Assembly (NCBI RefSeq): GCF_001684335.1
Contig: NZ_LOIC01000095.1
Coordinates: 1 to 64,000 of the forward strand
Direction: 5' to 3'
Source: Photorhabdus namnaonensis
Lineage (GTDB): Bacteria; Pseudomonadota; Gammaproteobacteria; Enterobacterales; Enterobacteriaceae
DNA length: 64,000 bases
The notes under the pieces were generated by a model that worked only from the letters and a program-made list of their open reading frames with translations, was not told the origin of the DNA and did no database searches. Of this stretch, positions 49,191 through 60,242 are shown piece after piece. Both the position numbers and the translations under genes were made by a program. The first letter of the stretch is position 1, and the number at the start of each line of letters is the position of its first letter.

Positions 49191-50522
49191 TTATCTATCA
49201 TCACTGATAAGTAGGTTTTGCGTTGGCGTCGCGGTGGGAATATCAGTGATTTTTGTGACTAGTAGCTGATCGATTTTGTAGTTATCAATATCGACAACTT
49301 CAAACTTGTAACCAGCAAATTTGACTGAATCTGTACGCTTTGGAATTTTGCGCAGCCGGAACATCATGAAACCTGCAATGGTTTCATAGTTACTTGAATC
49401 AGGAAAGTCATCAATATCCAGTACCCGCTGTACATCATCGATAGGTGTTCCCCCTTCTACTAACCATGAATTTTCGTCACGGATGATGATCTGCTCTTCC
49501 TGCCCTTGGCCGACTAAATCACCCATCAGAGTGGTCATAACATCATTAAGGGTAATCACACCCATTACCAGTGCATATTCATTCAGGATAATAGCAAAAT
49601 CTTCACCCGCCGCTTTAAAGCTTTCTAAAGTATCGGAAAGCGTCAAAGTGTCTGGAATGATCAGCGCGTTGCGGATCTGGACTCCCTTGTTGAAGCTTAG
49701 GCTTTGACCACTCAAGACACGGTTGAGTAGGTCTTTGGAGTCCACATAACCGATAACGTGGTCAATATCTCCATCACATATCAGGTATTTGGAATGTGGC
49801 TGGTTGGAAACCTGTTGTTTGATACTTTCTTCACTTTCATTCTTGTCGAAGTAGATGATACTTTCCCTTGAGGTCATGGCAGAGGGCACTGTGCGGGATT
49901 CGAGTTCGAACACGTTTTCAATCAGTTCATGCTCTTGTTTACGCAGCACACCAGCAACAGCTCCTGCTTCCACAATCGCAAAAATATCATCAGATGTGAT
50001 GTTTTCATTACGCGTTGTCGGAATTTTAAAAATCTTAAAGATAAGATCAGACAGGCCATTAAATAGCCAAACTAGCGGACGGAAAACTGTCAGACAGAAA
50101 CGCATTGGGTTTACGATTTTCACTGCGACAGCTTCAGGCTTGATCATGCCAATACGTTTTGGTGTCAAGTCTGCGAGCAAAATGAATATACTGGTCACAA
50201 TGGTAAATGAGCAGATAAAACCCAACTGTTCCGCCCATTCAGGACGCATAAATTTCATGAAAAAAGCTTTCAGTGAAGGGGAGAATGCGGATTCACCGAC
50301 AACACCTGCCAAAATTGCCACTGCATTTAGGCCGATTTGCACCACGGTAAAAAACATTCCCGGTGTTTCTTGTAATTTGAGGACATAAGCTGCGTTGACA
50401 TTACCCTCATCGACCATCAGTTTTAGTTTGATTCGTCTGGAGGCAGCAAGAGAGATTTCAGATAACGAAAAAAAGGCGCTTATCGCGCACAATAGAAACA
50501 CTATTAAGAGACTATTTAGCAT
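49191..50522 (-). CDS. ytfL: YtfL, CNNM/CBS-domain inner-membrane protein
   Basis: This 443-residue protein has an N-terminal CNNM membrane domain with about four helices (residues 1-190), two CBS domains (around 210-330) and a C-terminal transporter-associated domain. In enterobacteria YtfL (PaeA) has been linked to polyamine export. Motifs: SLSEISLAASRRIKL, LADLTPKRIG, TSRESIIYFD. Confidence 0.93.
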   Translation of the reverse strand: MLNSLLIVFLLCAISAFFSLSEISLAASRRIKLKLMVDEGNVNAAYVLKLQETPGMFFTVVQIGLNAVAILAGVVGESAFSPSLKAFFMKFMRPEWAEQLGFICSFTIVTSIFILLADLTPKRIGMIKPEAVAVKIVNPMRFCLTVFRPLVWLFNGLSDLIFKIFKIPTTRNENITSDDIFAIVEAGAVAGVLRKQEHELIENVFELESRTVPSAMTSRESIIYFDKNESEESIKQQVSNQPHSKYLICDGDIDHVIGYVDSKDLLNRVLSGQSLSFNKGVQIRNALIIPDTLTLSDTLESFKAAGEDFAIILNEYALVMGVITLNDVMTTLMGDLVGQGQEEQIIIRDENSWLVEGGTPIDDVQRVLDIDDFPDSSNYETIAGFMMFRLRKIPKRTDSVKFAGYKFEVVDIDNYKIDQLLVTKITDIPTATPTQNLLISDDR

Positions 50523-50677
50523 ATGGGGTCCGTGTTTTACCTCCGGTGGTAGGGTAGGCTGTCATTTAGAAGAGCACCGGAGGAAACAATAAAAATCATA
50601 TAAAATAAAAAGTGATAACAAGCACTTATAAAACTATTAATTAGATTGCCAATTATAACATTAATAAAACACAACGG

Positions 50678-51322
50678 CTAGTTTTTGTTCATTTGGGGCA
50701 GGCAAACACCAATACCGCCTAGTCCGCAATACCCCTCAGGATTTTTAAATAGATATTGTTGATGATAGTCTTCAGCGAAATAGAATGGCCCCGCTTCTGT
50801 AATCTCCGTTGTAATAGGGCGATTATCCCCTTGTTGTTGCATTGCTTGTTGGAAACGTTCAAGGCTGGCTAATGCCAGTTCATGTTGCTGAGGTGACATG
50901 GTATAAATCACGGAGCGATACTGAGTACCAATGTCCCCGCCCTGGCGCATCCCTTGAGTGGGATCGTGGTTTTCCCAAAACAGTTTTAATAAGTTTTCGT
51001 AGCTGTTTTTTGCTGGATCGTAAACAATTCTAACAACCTCAGCATGTCCGGTCAGGCCGCTACAAACTTCTTCGTAAGTTGGATTCGCTGTTGTACCGCC
51101 GCTATAACCTGCGGAGGTGGTGTAAATATCAGGTTGTTGCCAGAATAGGCGTTCTACGCCCCAGAAGCACCCCATACCAAAATAGGCAACTTCCATATTT
51201 TCTGGAACAGGTTCTATCGTATGATCAGTAACAGCATGATTAGGTGAAACCTTAAGTGGCTCGGTTCTGCCTGGTAATGCGCTTTGAGGATCAATAGATA
51301 GGCTTTTATTAGCTGTTGGCAC
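50678..51322 (-). CDS. msrA: Peptide methionine (S)-S-oxide reductase MsrA
   Basis: Repairs oxidised methionine. In this 214-residue protein the catalytic Cys is in [15 protein letters not shown], with [25 protein letters not shown] and resolving Cys in [13 protein letters not shown]. Divergent from tamA, as in E. coli. Confidence 0.97.
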   Translation of the reverse strand: MPTANKSLSIDPQSALPGRTEPLKVSPNHAVTDHTIEPVPENMEVAYFGMGCFWGVERLFWQQPDIYTTSAGYSGGTTANPTYEEVCSGLTGHAEVVRIVYDPAKNSYENLLKLFWENHDPTQGMRQGGDIGTQYRSVIYTMSPQQHELALASLERFQQAMQQQGDNRPITTEITEAGPFYFAEDYHQQYLFKNPEGYCGLGGIGVCLPQMNKN

Positions 51323-51436
51323 AATTCACTCCCGTAATTATTAAGTTTTCAGACATTAATAGATTGTATATATTATAAACTTTACTCAAGATAAATTTAT
51401 TATAGTCAAATTATTCCGATCAGGTTAGGAGTTCGC

Positions 51437-53179
51437 GTGTCAAGATACCCCGTTTTATGCTTTCTTTGTGTGTCTATCGCCTCTCCCATTGCTTATAGCG
51501 CTAATCTTCGTCTGAAAATAGAGGGACTAACAGGCAGTTTAGAGAAAAATGCCCGAATTCATCTCTCCACTATCAGTACAGATGAAGTTGCACCAGATGG
51601 CCGTTTCCGATCTCGTGTAGATAAAGCGATTCGTGAAGGCTTGCGCCCGCTTGGTTATTATGAACCTATTATCGAGTTTACCTATCAGGAAAATAAACCG
51701 CCGGCTCGCTCGGTATTAACGGCAAAAGTTACCGTAGGTGAACCTGTGCGAATCGCCGGTGTTAATGTTGTTTTGGAAGGTGGGGCAAAGACAGATGGAG
51801 ATTATGCCAAACTGGTAAAAAGCAAAAGCCCAAAGAAAGGAACGGTTCTTAATCATGATGAATATGAAAGCCTTAAAGGTTCTCTGACCGGGCTTGCTAT
51901 TAGGAAAGGTTATTTTGACGCTGTTATGAAAAAGAGCCAATTGGGTGTTTCCAAAGAGCGACATGAGGCATTCTGGGACTTTGTTTTTAATAGCGGTGAG
52001 CGTTATCACTTTGGTCAGATATATTATCGTGGTTCCCAGATCCGCGAAGATTATTTGAACCCTCTGGTTCCGTTCAAAGAAGGGGATTTTTATACCTCTG
52101 AACAATTGGCCGAATTGAATCGGCGGTTAGCAGAAACTGGCTGGTTTAACTCAGCGGTAGTGACACCGGATTTTAATACCGCGAGAAAAAATGGTGACGG
52201 AATACTTCCTCTTGAAGCGGTATTAACCCCACGTTCCAAAAACTATATTGAACTGGGTGGGGGTTATGGATCTGATGTAGGGCCACGGATAAAGGCGAAA
52301 TGGACAAAACCTTGGCTTAATTCCCGTGGGCACAGCCTTAGTACCAGCATCAACCTTTCTGCACCTGAACAGGTTATTGATGCCACCTATAAAATGCCGC
52401 TGAAAGTAAACCCGTTAGAGCAATATTACGCATTGCAGACGGGTTATAAGCGTAAAGATATCAATGATACCGTATCAGATACCGCGACAGTAAATCTTTC
52501 CCGTAATTGGGATCTTTCAACAGGTTGGCAGTATGGGATCAATATGCGTTGGAGTCTCAGCCATTTTACTCAGGCTAATGTCACCAATACGGCAATGTTA
52601 TTGTACCCAGGAGCAAATGTTAGCCGTATTCGCCAACGTGGAGGGACGATGCCTTATTGGGGCGATAGCCAGCGCTATTCTATTGATATCTCCGATACCC
52701 TTTGGGGTTCTGATGTTGATTTCTTGGTGCTACAGGCGCAAAACGTTTGGATCAGAACTTATTGGGATAATCACCGTTTTGTCGCTCGGGGTAATTTGGG
52801 TTGGATAGAAACCAACGCGTTCGAAAAAGTTCCCCCTGACTTACGCTTTTTCGCTGGTGGTGATCATAGTGTCCGCGGTTACAGATATCAGAAAATTTCC
52901 CCTAAAGACGATAAAGGAAAATTGACCGGTGCATCCGCACTGGTTGTGGGTTCGCTCGAGTACCAATATAACGTCACGGGTAATTGGTGGAGTGCTGTTT
53001 TTGTTGATATCGGCGAGGCCATTAATGACATTAGAAAGAGCAATTTTAAAACCGGCGTGGGTGTTGGTGTGCGTTGGGCTTCTCCGGTCGGACCCATTAA
53101 ATTTGACCTTGCCAGACCAATAGGGGATCCAGAATCCCGTAATATCCAGTTTTACATCGGGTTAGGATCTGAATTATGA
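51437..53179 (+). CDS. tamA: TamA, Omp85-family outer-membrane translocation protein
   Basis: TamA works with TamB in outer-membrane phospholipid transport and assembly of some outer-membrane proteins. The 580-residue product has a signal peptide (ends at IAYSA), three POTRA domains (residues ~25-265) and a 16-strand barrel with SVRGYRYQ as the lid-loop motif and a C-terminal aromatic-rich strand. The start is GTG at 51437 with TAGGAG upstream. Confidence 0.97.
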   Translation: MSRYPVLCFLCVSIASPIAYSANLRLKIEGLTGSLEKNARIHLSTISTDEVAPDGRFRSRVDKAIREGLRPLGYYEPIIEFTYQENKPPARSVLTAKVTVGEPVRIAGVNVVLEGGAKTDGDYAKLVKSKSPKKGTVLNHDEYESLKGSLTGLAIRKGYFDAVMKKSQLGVSKERHEAFWDFVFNSGERYHFGQIYYRGSQIREDYLNPLVPFKEGDFYTSEQLAELNRRLAETGWFNSAVVTPDFNTARKNGDGILPLEAVLTPRSKNYIELGGGYGSDVGPRIKAKWTKPWLNSRGHSLSTSINLSAPEQVIDATYKMPLKVNPLEQYYALQTGYKRKDINDTVSDTATVNLSRNWDLSTGWQYGINMRWSLSHFTQANVTNTAMLLYPGANVSRIRQRGGTMPYWGDSQRYSIDISDTLWGSDVDFLVLQAQNVWIRTYWDNHRFVARGNLGWIETNAFEKVPPDLRFFAGGDHSVRGYRYQKISPKDDKGKLTGASALVVGSLEYQYNVTGNWWSAVFVDIGEAINDIRKSNFKTGVGVGVRWASPVGPIKFDLARPIGDPESRNIQFYIGLGSEL

Positions 53180-56100
53180 GATGGATTAAAAAGGTCAGTA
53201 TTGCTTTTCTGCTGATGGTGACTTTGTTGGTTATTGTTGTCGCTGGGTTGGTTGGAACGCAATCTGGCCTGCATTTTATGATTAATAGTGCTGCCCGTTG
53301 GGTACCGGGGCTAGATATAGCCAGCGTCAGTGGTGGTTGGCGTGATTTGACTCTGAAAGGCGTTAAATATCAAATGTCCGGTGTGAATGTTAATGTCAAT
53401 CAACTCCACCTTTCATTGCGTCTTTCTTGTCTGAAAAATAGTCAGTTATGTATTAATGCATTGACGACGGAAGGCGTAAAAGTGGCGATTAATACTAGCC
53501 AATTGCCCCCTGCGGGAGAACCATCACCAAAGTCAGAGCCTTTGACTGAACTGAGGACGCCGTATCCAGTCTCACTTGATTTGCTATCTGTTAAAAATGT
53601 CACTGTCACTGTAAATGATACGCTATTTGCTCTTGATGAATTTAGGACCGCAGCTCATTGGCAGCAAAAAGCATTAACGCTTAAGCCAACGAAAATTAAT
53701 GGATTGCTGGTGGGACTGCCAAAAATTCCCCCTGAACGGCTGAAAACGATGGAAGCAGAAGAGGAAGCGAAACGAGGGAGTGAACCGGAAAAATCGTTGG
53801 CGGAAATCCTGAAAAAATTGTTCTCCCAACCGCTATTGGCAACGTTACCAGAAGTGCCTATTCCACTGGATATGACTGTTACAGGGATCAGTGGTAAGCA
53901 ATTACGGCTGACGGGTGATACTAATATCACAATCAATGAGTTTTTACTGCAACTCAGCAATCAGGGACAGCAGATTCAGCTCAATAAATTGAATGTTAAA
54001 ATGCCGGAAGGTTCTCTTGCCGTTAATGGTTCCGCAACTCTGGCGCAGCAGTGGCCGATAAAATTGCTAATAAAAGGTGAATTAAGTCGACAAGAGATCC
54101 AGGGGCAAAAGGTTAATGTAAAACTTAATGGCGCTTTACTGGAGCAACTCAGTTTGGGGCTGAATTTGTCTGGTCCTGTCAGTGCTAAACTTGATGCTCA
54201 AGCGGAACTGGCGAAGACAGGTTTGCCAGTGCGGATGACGTTTGAAAGTCAGCAACTGAGTTGGCCTTTAACAGGGACGCCTGAATATCAGCTTGATGGC
54301 ATAAAAATGCGTCTGAATGGTAAGGCCAGTGGCTATGATCTGTCATTGCGTTCCGGTATTAAGGGAAATGAAATTCCACCGGCATTACTCGTGTTAGATG
54401 CTAAAGGCAATGAAGAGCAGTTTAAGTTGACTCGTCTACGCCTATCTGCTTTGCAAGGAAAAGCTGAATTGGCAGGCGTGGCGGATTGGAGTAAGGCGGT
54501 AAGTTGGAATGCGGTACTGACACTCTCCGGGATCAATACCGCTAAACAGTGGCCGGAATGGCCTGCCAAAATAGAGGGAAAAGTAGTTACCCGTGGCAGT
54601 TTACACGGTGGTAGTTGGCAGCTCCAGATCCCAGAAATTATGCTGGACGGCAACGTAAAACAGAACTTAGTAAAAGCCAAAGGTAAGATTTCTGGTAACG
54701 CGGCTGGTCAGTGGAATATTCCTCAATTTGAGCTGGTTTTAGGGCGTAATAAAATGAGTTTTCAGGGCCAGTTGTCTAAACAGTGGAAACTGGATGGCGA
54801 TATCAATGCACCGAAGCTGGATGGCATATTACCGGGGCTTGGCGGTGTTGTGAACGGGACGTTGAAACTGCGCGGTGATATACAAGCACCTCAGCTTTTG
54901 GCTGATCTCAATGCCAATGGATTGAAGTGGCAGGATTTGCGCATTGATCGTGTGAGTGTAAAGGGGAATGTACGTTCTGATGAACAGATCCACGGGGATC
55001 TTGCTGTTAAAGTCAGTCAGTTAAAACAGGCAGATTTGATTGTCCGTAATTTGACGTTGGATGCAAAGGGCAATGAAAAACAGCACAACTTGCAATTGAA
55101 GGTCGACGGTGAGCCGATTGCTGGTCAACTTTCGCTTAATGGTAGTTTTGATCGTAAGCAACAGCGATGGAAAGGTAGCATAGACAATACCCGTTTTGAC
55201 ACCCCGGTTGGAGAATGGCGTTTAACTAAAGCAATAACTCTCGATTATTTTAATCAACAACAGAAAGTTACTGTGGGCACGCATTGTTGGCTGAATCCAC
55301 ATGCGCGGCTCTGCGTACCTAAACTCATTGAAGCAGGTGCCAGCGGTAGCGCATCCCTTATTCTTGAACGCTTTGATCTTGCTATGATTCAGCCGTTACT
55401 GGGGCCTGAAACACATTTGAAAGGTGTATTCAGTGGCAATGCTGATGTTAAATGGAGTGCGGACGGAGGATTACCTCAGGCCAATGTTATTTTGCGTGGT
55501 GATGGGGTGCGGGTTAAGCAGATGGTTGATGGTACTGCGTTACCGGTAGATTTCCAGACGCTGACACTCAATGCAGGCTTGAAGAATGGCACAGCAAAGC
55601 TGAATTGGTTGTTTAAGATTATGGGAAATGGTCAGTTTAACGGTGACGTTCAGATTGCTGATCTTGCAGGGAGCCGTAAGCTGTCGGGTAATGTCGATGT
55701 TCAGGATATTTCATTGGCGTTAATCAAGCCGATTCTAGGGAACGGTGATAAGGCGGAAGGTCATTTGAATGCTAACATGCGTCTGGGTGGTAATGTCAAA
55801 AATCCATTATTGTTTGGCCGGTTGAACTTAGGTGCATTGCAAGTTTCAGGTCACTGGATGCCATTTGATATTACTCAAGGGCAAATTGGTGTGAATTTTG
55901 ATGGAATACGCTCTGTTCTTGAAGGAGTTATCAAAACTCCGAAAGGGCAACTTAACTTGGATGGTGATGCAGACTGGCGCAATGTGGATGCATGGCATGC
56001 GAGAGTGGCGGCTAATGGTGACAAGTTAAGAGTGGTTTTTCCACCAATGGTGAAAATTGATGTTAGCCCTGATCTGGTGTTTGAAGCTTCTCCGCAGTTG

Positions 56101-56949
56101 CTGAAATTGGATGGTAGCGTTGGTATTCCTTGGGCGCGTATTACTGTAAAGGAGTTACCAGAAGCGACAGTTGAGGTTTCACCGGATGAAGTTATATTGA
56201 ATGAGAATCTTCAGCCATTACAAGAGAAAAAAGCGTCGATCCCAATTCAAAGTAACTTGACGATTCATATAGGAGACGATGTTCGTCTCAGTGCTTTCGG
56301 CCTTAAAGCGCAACTTAAAGGCGATTTGAAGGTTGTTCAAGATAAACAGGGACTGGGTTTGAATGGTCAAGTTGATATTCTTGATGGTCGTTTCCATACT
56401 TATGGGCAGGATCTGATTGTTCGCAAAGGGCTGATTATGTTCTCCGGTCCACCTGATCAGCCATTGCTGAATATTGAGGCTATTCGTAATCCAGATTCTA
56501 CCGATGGGCAGGTTATTGCAGGGGTAAGGGTGACCGGTTTGGCGGATCAGCCAAAAGTAGAAATTTTTTCAGAGCCTGTTAGATCACAATTGGAAGCGCT
56601 TTCTTATCTGTTGCGTGGTGAAGGGTTAGAGAATAGTAACTCGGACAACTCACAGATGACGGCAATATTAATAGGTTTGGGGGTTGCACAGAGTGGTCAG
56701 TTGGTGGGTAAGATCGGTGAAATATTTGGTGTTTCCGACTTAGCACTGGATACTCAGGGGGTTGGTGATAAATCACAGGTAGTTGTTAGCGGGAAGATTA
56801 CAAAAGATCTGCAAGTTAAGTATGGTGTTGGTATATTTGATTCACTGGCAACATTAACCTTACGTTATAGGTTGATGCCTAGATTGTATCTGGAAGCGGT
56901 GTCTGGTATTGATCAGACATTGGATTTGCTCTATCAGTTTGAGTTTTAA
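53176..56949 (+). CDS. tamB: TamB, AsmA-like envelope-spanning protein
   Basis: This 1257-residue bridge-like protein has a signal anchor ([20 protein letters not shown]), a long repetitive beta-rich body forming a hydrophobic groove, and the C-terminal DUF490 domain ([40 protein letters not shown]). It overlaps the tamA stop by 4 nt. Confidence 0.97.
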   Translation: MRWIKKVSIAFLLMVTLLVIVVAGLVGTQSGLHFMINSAARWVPGLDIASVSGGWRDLTLKGVKYQMSGVNVNVNQLHLSLRLSCLKNSQLCINALTTEGVKVAINTSQLPPAGEPSPKSEPLTELRTPYPVSLDLLSVKNVTVTVNDTLFALDEFRTAAHWQQKALTLKPTKINGLLVGLPKIPPERLKTMEAEEEAKRGSEPEKSLAEILKKLFSQPLLATLPEVPIPLDMTVTGISGKQLRLTGDTNITINEFLLQLSNQGQQIQLNKLNVKMPEGSLAVNGSATLAQQWPIKLLIKGELSRQEIQGQKVNVKLNGALLEQLSLGLNLSGPVSAKLDAQAELAKTGLPVRMTFESQQLSWPLTGTPEYQLDGIKMRLNGKASGYDLSLRSGIKGNEIPPALLVLDAKGNEEQFKLTRLRLSALQGKAELAGVADWSKAVSWNAVLTLSGINTAKQWPEWPAKIEGKVVTRGSLHGGSWQLQIPEIMLDGNVKQNLVKAKGKISGNAAGQWNIPQFELVLGRNKMSFQGQLSKQWKLDGDINAPKLDGILPGLGGVVNGTLKLRGDIQAPQLLADLNANGLKWQDLRIDRVSVKGNVRSDEQIHGDLAVKVSQLKQADLIVRNLTLDAKGNEKQHNLQLKVDGEPIAGQLSLNGSFDRKQQRWKGSIDNTRFDTPVGEWRLTKAITLDYFNQQQKVTVGTHCWLNPHARLCVPKLIEAGASGSASLILERFDLAMIQPLLGPETHLKGVFSGNADVKWSADGGLPQANVILRGDGVRVKQMVDGTALPVDFQTLTLNAGLKNGTAKLNWLFKIMGNGQFNGDVQIADLAGSRKLSGNVDVQDISLALIKPILGNGDKAEGHLNANMRLGGNVKNPLLFGRLNLGALQVSGHWMPFDITQGQIGVNFDGIRSVLEGVIKTPKGQLNLDGDADWRNVDAWHARVAANGDKLRVVFPPMVKIDVSPDLVFEASPQLLKLDGSVGIPWARITVKELPEATVEVSPDEVILNENLQPLQEKKASIPIQSNLTIHIGDDVRLSAFGLKAQLKGDLKVVQDKQGLGLNGQVDILDGRFHTYGQDLIVRKGLIMFSGPPDQPLLNIEAIRNPDSTDGQVIAGVRVTGLADQPKVEIFSEPVRSQLEALSYLLRGEGLENSNSDNSQMTAILIGLGVAQSGQLVGKIGEIFGVSDLALDTQGVGDKSQVVVSGKITKDLQVKYGVGIFDSLATLTLRYRLMPRLYLEAVSGIDQTLDLLYQFEF

Positions 56950-56951
56950 AA

Positions 56952-57299
56952 ATGCGAATTATTGTTTATGGCAGCTTACGGCGCAAACAGGGCAATCATC
57001 ACTGGATGACCGATGCTCAATGGTTAGGTGATCATCGGCTGGAAGGCTATGAGCTATATGACCTTGGGCATTATCCTGCGGTTGTCCGTGGTGACGGAAG
57101 TATTGAATGTGAGGTATATCGAATCAATTCTACTATCCTGACAGAATTAGACGATTTGAAAGATAATTCGCGGGAGTATCTAAGGGAATTGATTCAGACA
57201 CCGTATGGCAATGCATGGATATATCTTTATCAGTTTCCAATAACTGGTTTACGGCGGATAAAAAGCGGTGACTGGTTGAAGCGTCATGTGGAAGAGTAA
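56952..57299 (+). CDS. ytfP: YtfP, gamma-glutamylcyclotransferase-fold protein
   Basis: This 115-residue protein has MRIIVYGSLRRKQGNHHWM with the family YGSL motif and an acidic residue in LTELDDLKD. Its substrate is not established. It starts 2 nt after tamB, so tamA-tamB-ytfP is one operon, as in E. coli. Confidence 0.95.
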   Translation: MRIIVYGSLRRKQGNHHWMTDAQWLGDHRLEGYELYDLGHYPAVVRGDGSIECEVYRINSTILTELDDLKDNSREYLRELIQTPYGNAWIYLYQFPITGLRRIKSGDWLKRHVEE

Positions 57300-57340
57300 A
57301 TAAAAAGCCTTCTTTTGTAATAAAAAGGGAGTATGGTATT

Positions 57341-57378
57341 AAAAAACCTCTGTTGGTGATGTTTCCCAGAGGTTTTTT
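57341..57378. terminator. Bidirectional terminator between ytfP and ppa
   Basis: AAAAAACCTCTG pairs with CAGAGGTTTTTT around a 14-nt loop, with A- and T-runs on both sides, between the two convergent genes. Confidence 0.9.
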
Positions 57379-57399
57379 AATTATTCAAACAGGAAAAAA

Positions 57400-57930
57400 C
57401 TATTTCTTAGCGGCACGTTCGAAAGAGGAGATAATTTCTGCTTTAGCAGCTTCGGCATTATCCCAACCATCCACTTTAACCCACTTACCTTTTTCCAGAT
57501 CTTTATAGCGCTCAAAGAAGTGAGTGATCTGAGCGCGCAGTAGTTCTGGTAGATCGTTCACATCTTTAATGTGATCATACTCTTTGGTTAGTTTGCTATG
57601 TGGCACTGCAACCAGTTTCGCGTCTTCACCTGATTCATCAGTCATTTTCAGAACACCAACCGGACGGCAACGAATCACAGAGCCTGGTTGTAGTGGGTAT
57701 GGCGTCGGAACCAGAACATCAACCGGGTCACCATCCAGAGATAAAGTGTTGTTGATGTAACCATAGTTGCATGGATAGAACATCGCGGTAGACATGAAAC
57801 GGTCTACAAACAGCGCACCGGATTCTTTATCAATTTCATATTTAATTGGATCTGCGTTTGCAGGGATCTCAATAATGACATAGATATCTTCAGGCAGTTC
57901 TTTTCCTGCCGGTACTAAGTTCAGGCTCAT
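57400..57930 (-). CDS. ppa: Inorganic pyrophosphatase
   Basis: A 176-residue soluble hexameric PPase. Signature motifs include [19 protein letters not shown] (metal aspartates), [12 protein letters not shown] and GKWVKVDGW. The start at 57930 has AAGGAAA upstream and aligns with E. coli; the frame runs to 58005 without support. Confidence 0.98.
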   Translation of the reverse strand: MSLNLVPAGKELPEDIYVIIEIPANADPIKYEIDKESGALFVDRFMSTAMFYPCNYGYINNTLSLDGDPVDVLVPTPYPLQPGSVIRCRPVGVLKMTDESGEDAKLVAVPHSKLTKEYDHIKDVNDLPELLRAQITHFFERYKDLEKGKWVKVDGWDNAEAAKAEIISSFERAAKK

Positions 57931-57989
57931 GAAAGTTTCCTTTATTTCAAACCAGAATAGAGTGGGGAGTATTATAGCCAAAACATTTT

Positions 57990-58187
57990 TTAAAGTACTC
58001 TCCATTTTTCTGACAAGTAGCTTGTTGGTAAATGCTGTCTCTGAGTTTGATGATAGCCCCGTGGTGCAGTCACTATAAAACCTAGAACAAAAGGTCGTTT
58101 AACACTGCCACTGGCGAGAGCATAATAACCAGTGACATGCTCATTACCACACATGACAAAGGTGCAGTTAGCTTCTGTATAGGGCAT
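57990..58187 (-). pseudogene. Fragment of a GNAT-family (TacT-like) toxin gene
   Basis: The 65-residue frame contains TFVMCGNEHVTGYYALASGSV, which resembles the central strand region of GNAT acyl-tRNA-acetylating toxins (their pattern is roughly V-x-GYYSLAxGSV). The residues after this segment match nothing, and the acetyl-CoA loop and C-terminal half are missing. There is no antitoxin gene beside it. It is read as a decayed toxin remnant between ppa and an intact toxin-antitoxin pair. Confidence 0.6.
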
Positions 58188-58262
58188 TTTTTGTATTTAC
58201 ATATTGATATATAAGTTGTGGATTATATTATGTTGTCATAAGTCATGACTTATTAGGTTGTT

Positions 58263-58625
58263 GTGTGGACTATAATTTTAACTCGTCGATTTGAAGATTG
58301 GTTTGATGAGCAAGATATCAGTACCCAGAAAAAAATATTGGCAGACCTTAGTGTGTTAGAAGTGTTTGGTCCTCAACTAGGCCGTCCTGTTGTTGACTCT
58401 TTGTATGGTTCAAAATTTAACAATATGAAAGAGTTAAGAATTCAGTGTAAGGGGAGGCCAATAAGAGCATTTTTTGCCTTTGACCCATTAAGACGAGCTA
58501 TTGTTCTATGTGCTGGTGATAAGACAGGGAACGAAAAGCGTTTTTACAAAGAAATGATCTCGGTGGCTGATGCTGAGTATAAAGCTCACTTAGCGAGTTT
58601 GGAGGGTAAAAATGAAAACTCTTAA
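58263..58625 (+). CDS. HigB/RelE-like toxin (phage Gp49-like family)
   Basis: This 120-residue toxin has MWTIILTRRFEDWFDEQD, GPQLGRPVVDSLYGSKFNNMKELRI, RAFFAFDPLRRAIVLCAGDKTG, then FYKEMI. It is of the family of ribosome-dependent mRNA interferases with the toxin gene first. The start is GTG at 58263. It overlaps the antitoxin gene by 14 nt. Confidence 0.88.
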   Translation: MWTIILTRRFEDWFDEQDISTQKKILADLSVLEVFGPQLGRPVVDSLYGSKFNNMKELRIQCKGRPIRAFFAFDPLRRAIVLCAGDKTGNEKRFYKEMISVADAEYKAHLASLEGKNENS

Positions 58626-58911
58626 AGATAAGATACGAGAATTTTCTGTTGAAGATCGAGCAGATATAAAACAGATGGCTGATGAAATGATTTTAGAAAC
58701 TGGTTTGCAACTGATGAGAGAAGAGCTGAATATCTCTCAGAAAAAACTGGCGGATAGTTTAGGTATTAGTCAGCCTGCAATTACGCAAATAGAACAACGG
58801 GGTAACGATATAAAACTGGCTACGTTAAAGCGTTATGTTGAAGCTATGGGAGGCAAACTTAGCCTAACCGTAGAACTCCCAACTGGGGATGGGAGAATTT
58901 TTCATATCTGA
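58612..58911 (+). CDS. HigA-like XRE antitoxin
   Basis: A 99-residue antitoxin with a helix-turn-helix, LNISQKKLADSLGISQPAITQIEQ, followed by LATLKRYVEAMGGKLSLTVEL. It would neutralise the HigB-like toxin and repress the operon. E. coli carries the chpSB pair at the matching place beside ppa. Confidence 0.9.
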   Translation: MKTLKDKIREFSVEDRADIKQMADEMILETGLQLMREELNISQKKLADSLGISQPAITQIEQRGNDIKLATLKRYVEAMGGKLSLTVELPTGDGRIFHI

Positions 58912-59023
58912 CAGAAGTGGTGACTACTCCTTTAGTTTGTGCACGATTTTGTGTAGTCGCCATTTTATTGAAGGTGATCTGTTAGGTGGTCACCAATCAG
59001 TAATAAAGTAACTAGTTAAAATC

Positions 59024-59051
59024 AAAAAAGCGACGAAAAATCCCGCCGCTT
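59024..59051 (-). terminator. Terminator after fbp
   Basis: On the minus strand AAGCGGCG pairs with CGTCGCTT (one G-T pair) around an 8-nt loop, then a run of six T including the stem end. Confidence 0.7.
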
Positions 59052-59072
59052 ATCCGAAATTAACCGATGAAA

Positions 59073-60077
59073 TTACTCATCTGGGAACTCAGCCATAAAA
59101 CTCTCTGCTTTCTCCACCATCGATTTACTGCCCACAAAGAAAGGAACGCGCTGATGCAGTTTGGATGGGATGATATCCAGAATGCGGTTGACGCCATCAC
59201 TGGCTTTACCTCCGGCTTGTTCAGCCAGGAATGCCATTGGGTTACATTCATACAGTAGGCGTAATTTTCCTGATGGATGGCTAGCGGTGCTTGGGTAAAT
59301 GTAGATACCGCCTTTCAGCAGATTGCGGTGAAAATCAGCAACCAGCGAGCCAATATAACGGGTGGTATAAGGGCGCTGAGTGGCTTCATCTTGTTCCTGG
59401 CAATATTTGATGTATTTCTTTACCCCCATAGGGAATTTGATGTAATTCCCTTCGTTGATGGAATACATATTGCCATTGGGTGGGAACTGAACTTTCTCAT
59501 GGGAAAGACAAAATACTCCCAAGGAAGGATCGTAAGTAAAGGCGTGTACCCCACAGCCGGTGGTGTAGACCAGCATAGTTGAAGAACCGTAAACAACATA
59601 TCCGGCGGCAACCTGACGATGGCCTGGTTGCAGGAAATCTTTTTCAGTCACTGGCTGGCCGATGGGGGTAATACGGCGGTAGATAGAGAAGATAGTACCG
59701 ACGGAAACGTTTACATCAATATTTGAAGAACCATCCAATGGGTCCATCAAAACAACATATTTTGCGTTTTCTGCGCGGTCTCCTTCGAAAATAACGATAT
59801 CATCTTCTTCCTCTGAAGCGATCCCCGCAACTTCACCGCGTGCTTTCAGTGCTGCTTTGAGTTTTTCATTAGCATACAGGTCCAGTTTCATCTGCACCTC
59901 GCCTTGGATATTGGACACACCGCTGGCCCCTAAAATATCCACTAAACCGGCTTTGTTGATATCACGGTGAATGATTTTTGCTCCGAGCTTAATAGCGGAA
60001 AGCAATGCAGTGAGTTCACCCGTAGCGTGAGAAAAATCGTGCTGCTTTTCGACGATGAATTCGCCTAATGTTTTCAT
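59073..60077 (-). CDS. fbp: Class I fructose-1,6-bisphosphatase
   Basis: Gluconeogenic enzyme. The 334-residue product has [20 protein letters not shown] (metal site), an acidic EEEDD segment near residue 90, and [21 protein letters not shown]. Length matches E. coli Fbp. Divergent from mpl. Confidence 0.98.
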   Translation of the reverse strand: MKTLGEFIVEKQHDFSHATGELTALLSAIKLGAKIIHRDINKAGLVDILGASGVSNIQGEVQMKLDLYANEKLKAALKARGEVAGIASEEEDDIVIFEGDRAENAKYVVLMDPLDGSSNIDVNVSVGTIFSIYRRITPIGQPVTEKDFLQPGHRQVAAGYVVYGSSTMLVYTTGCGVHAFTYDPSLGVFCLSHEKVQFPPNGNMYSINEGNYIKFPMGVKKYIKYCQEQDEATQRPYTTRYIGSLVADFHRNLLKGGIYIYPSTASHPSGKLRLLYECNPMAFLAEQAGGKASDGVNRILDIIPSKLHQRVPFFVGSKSMVEKAESFMAEFPDE

Positions 60078-60242
60078 GACGAAAGTCCTGAATGTGATTT
60101 GATAGTGGTTTTAGAGTGACTATTGCACTCTTACGCGGGCAGTTTAGCCAAAGAAAGGGATGATTCATAGGCTATTCCATTTCTTATCTTGCTTTTGATG
60201 GTTAGAATAGTGGCTAACTTTATACTATGGAATAGGAAATCA

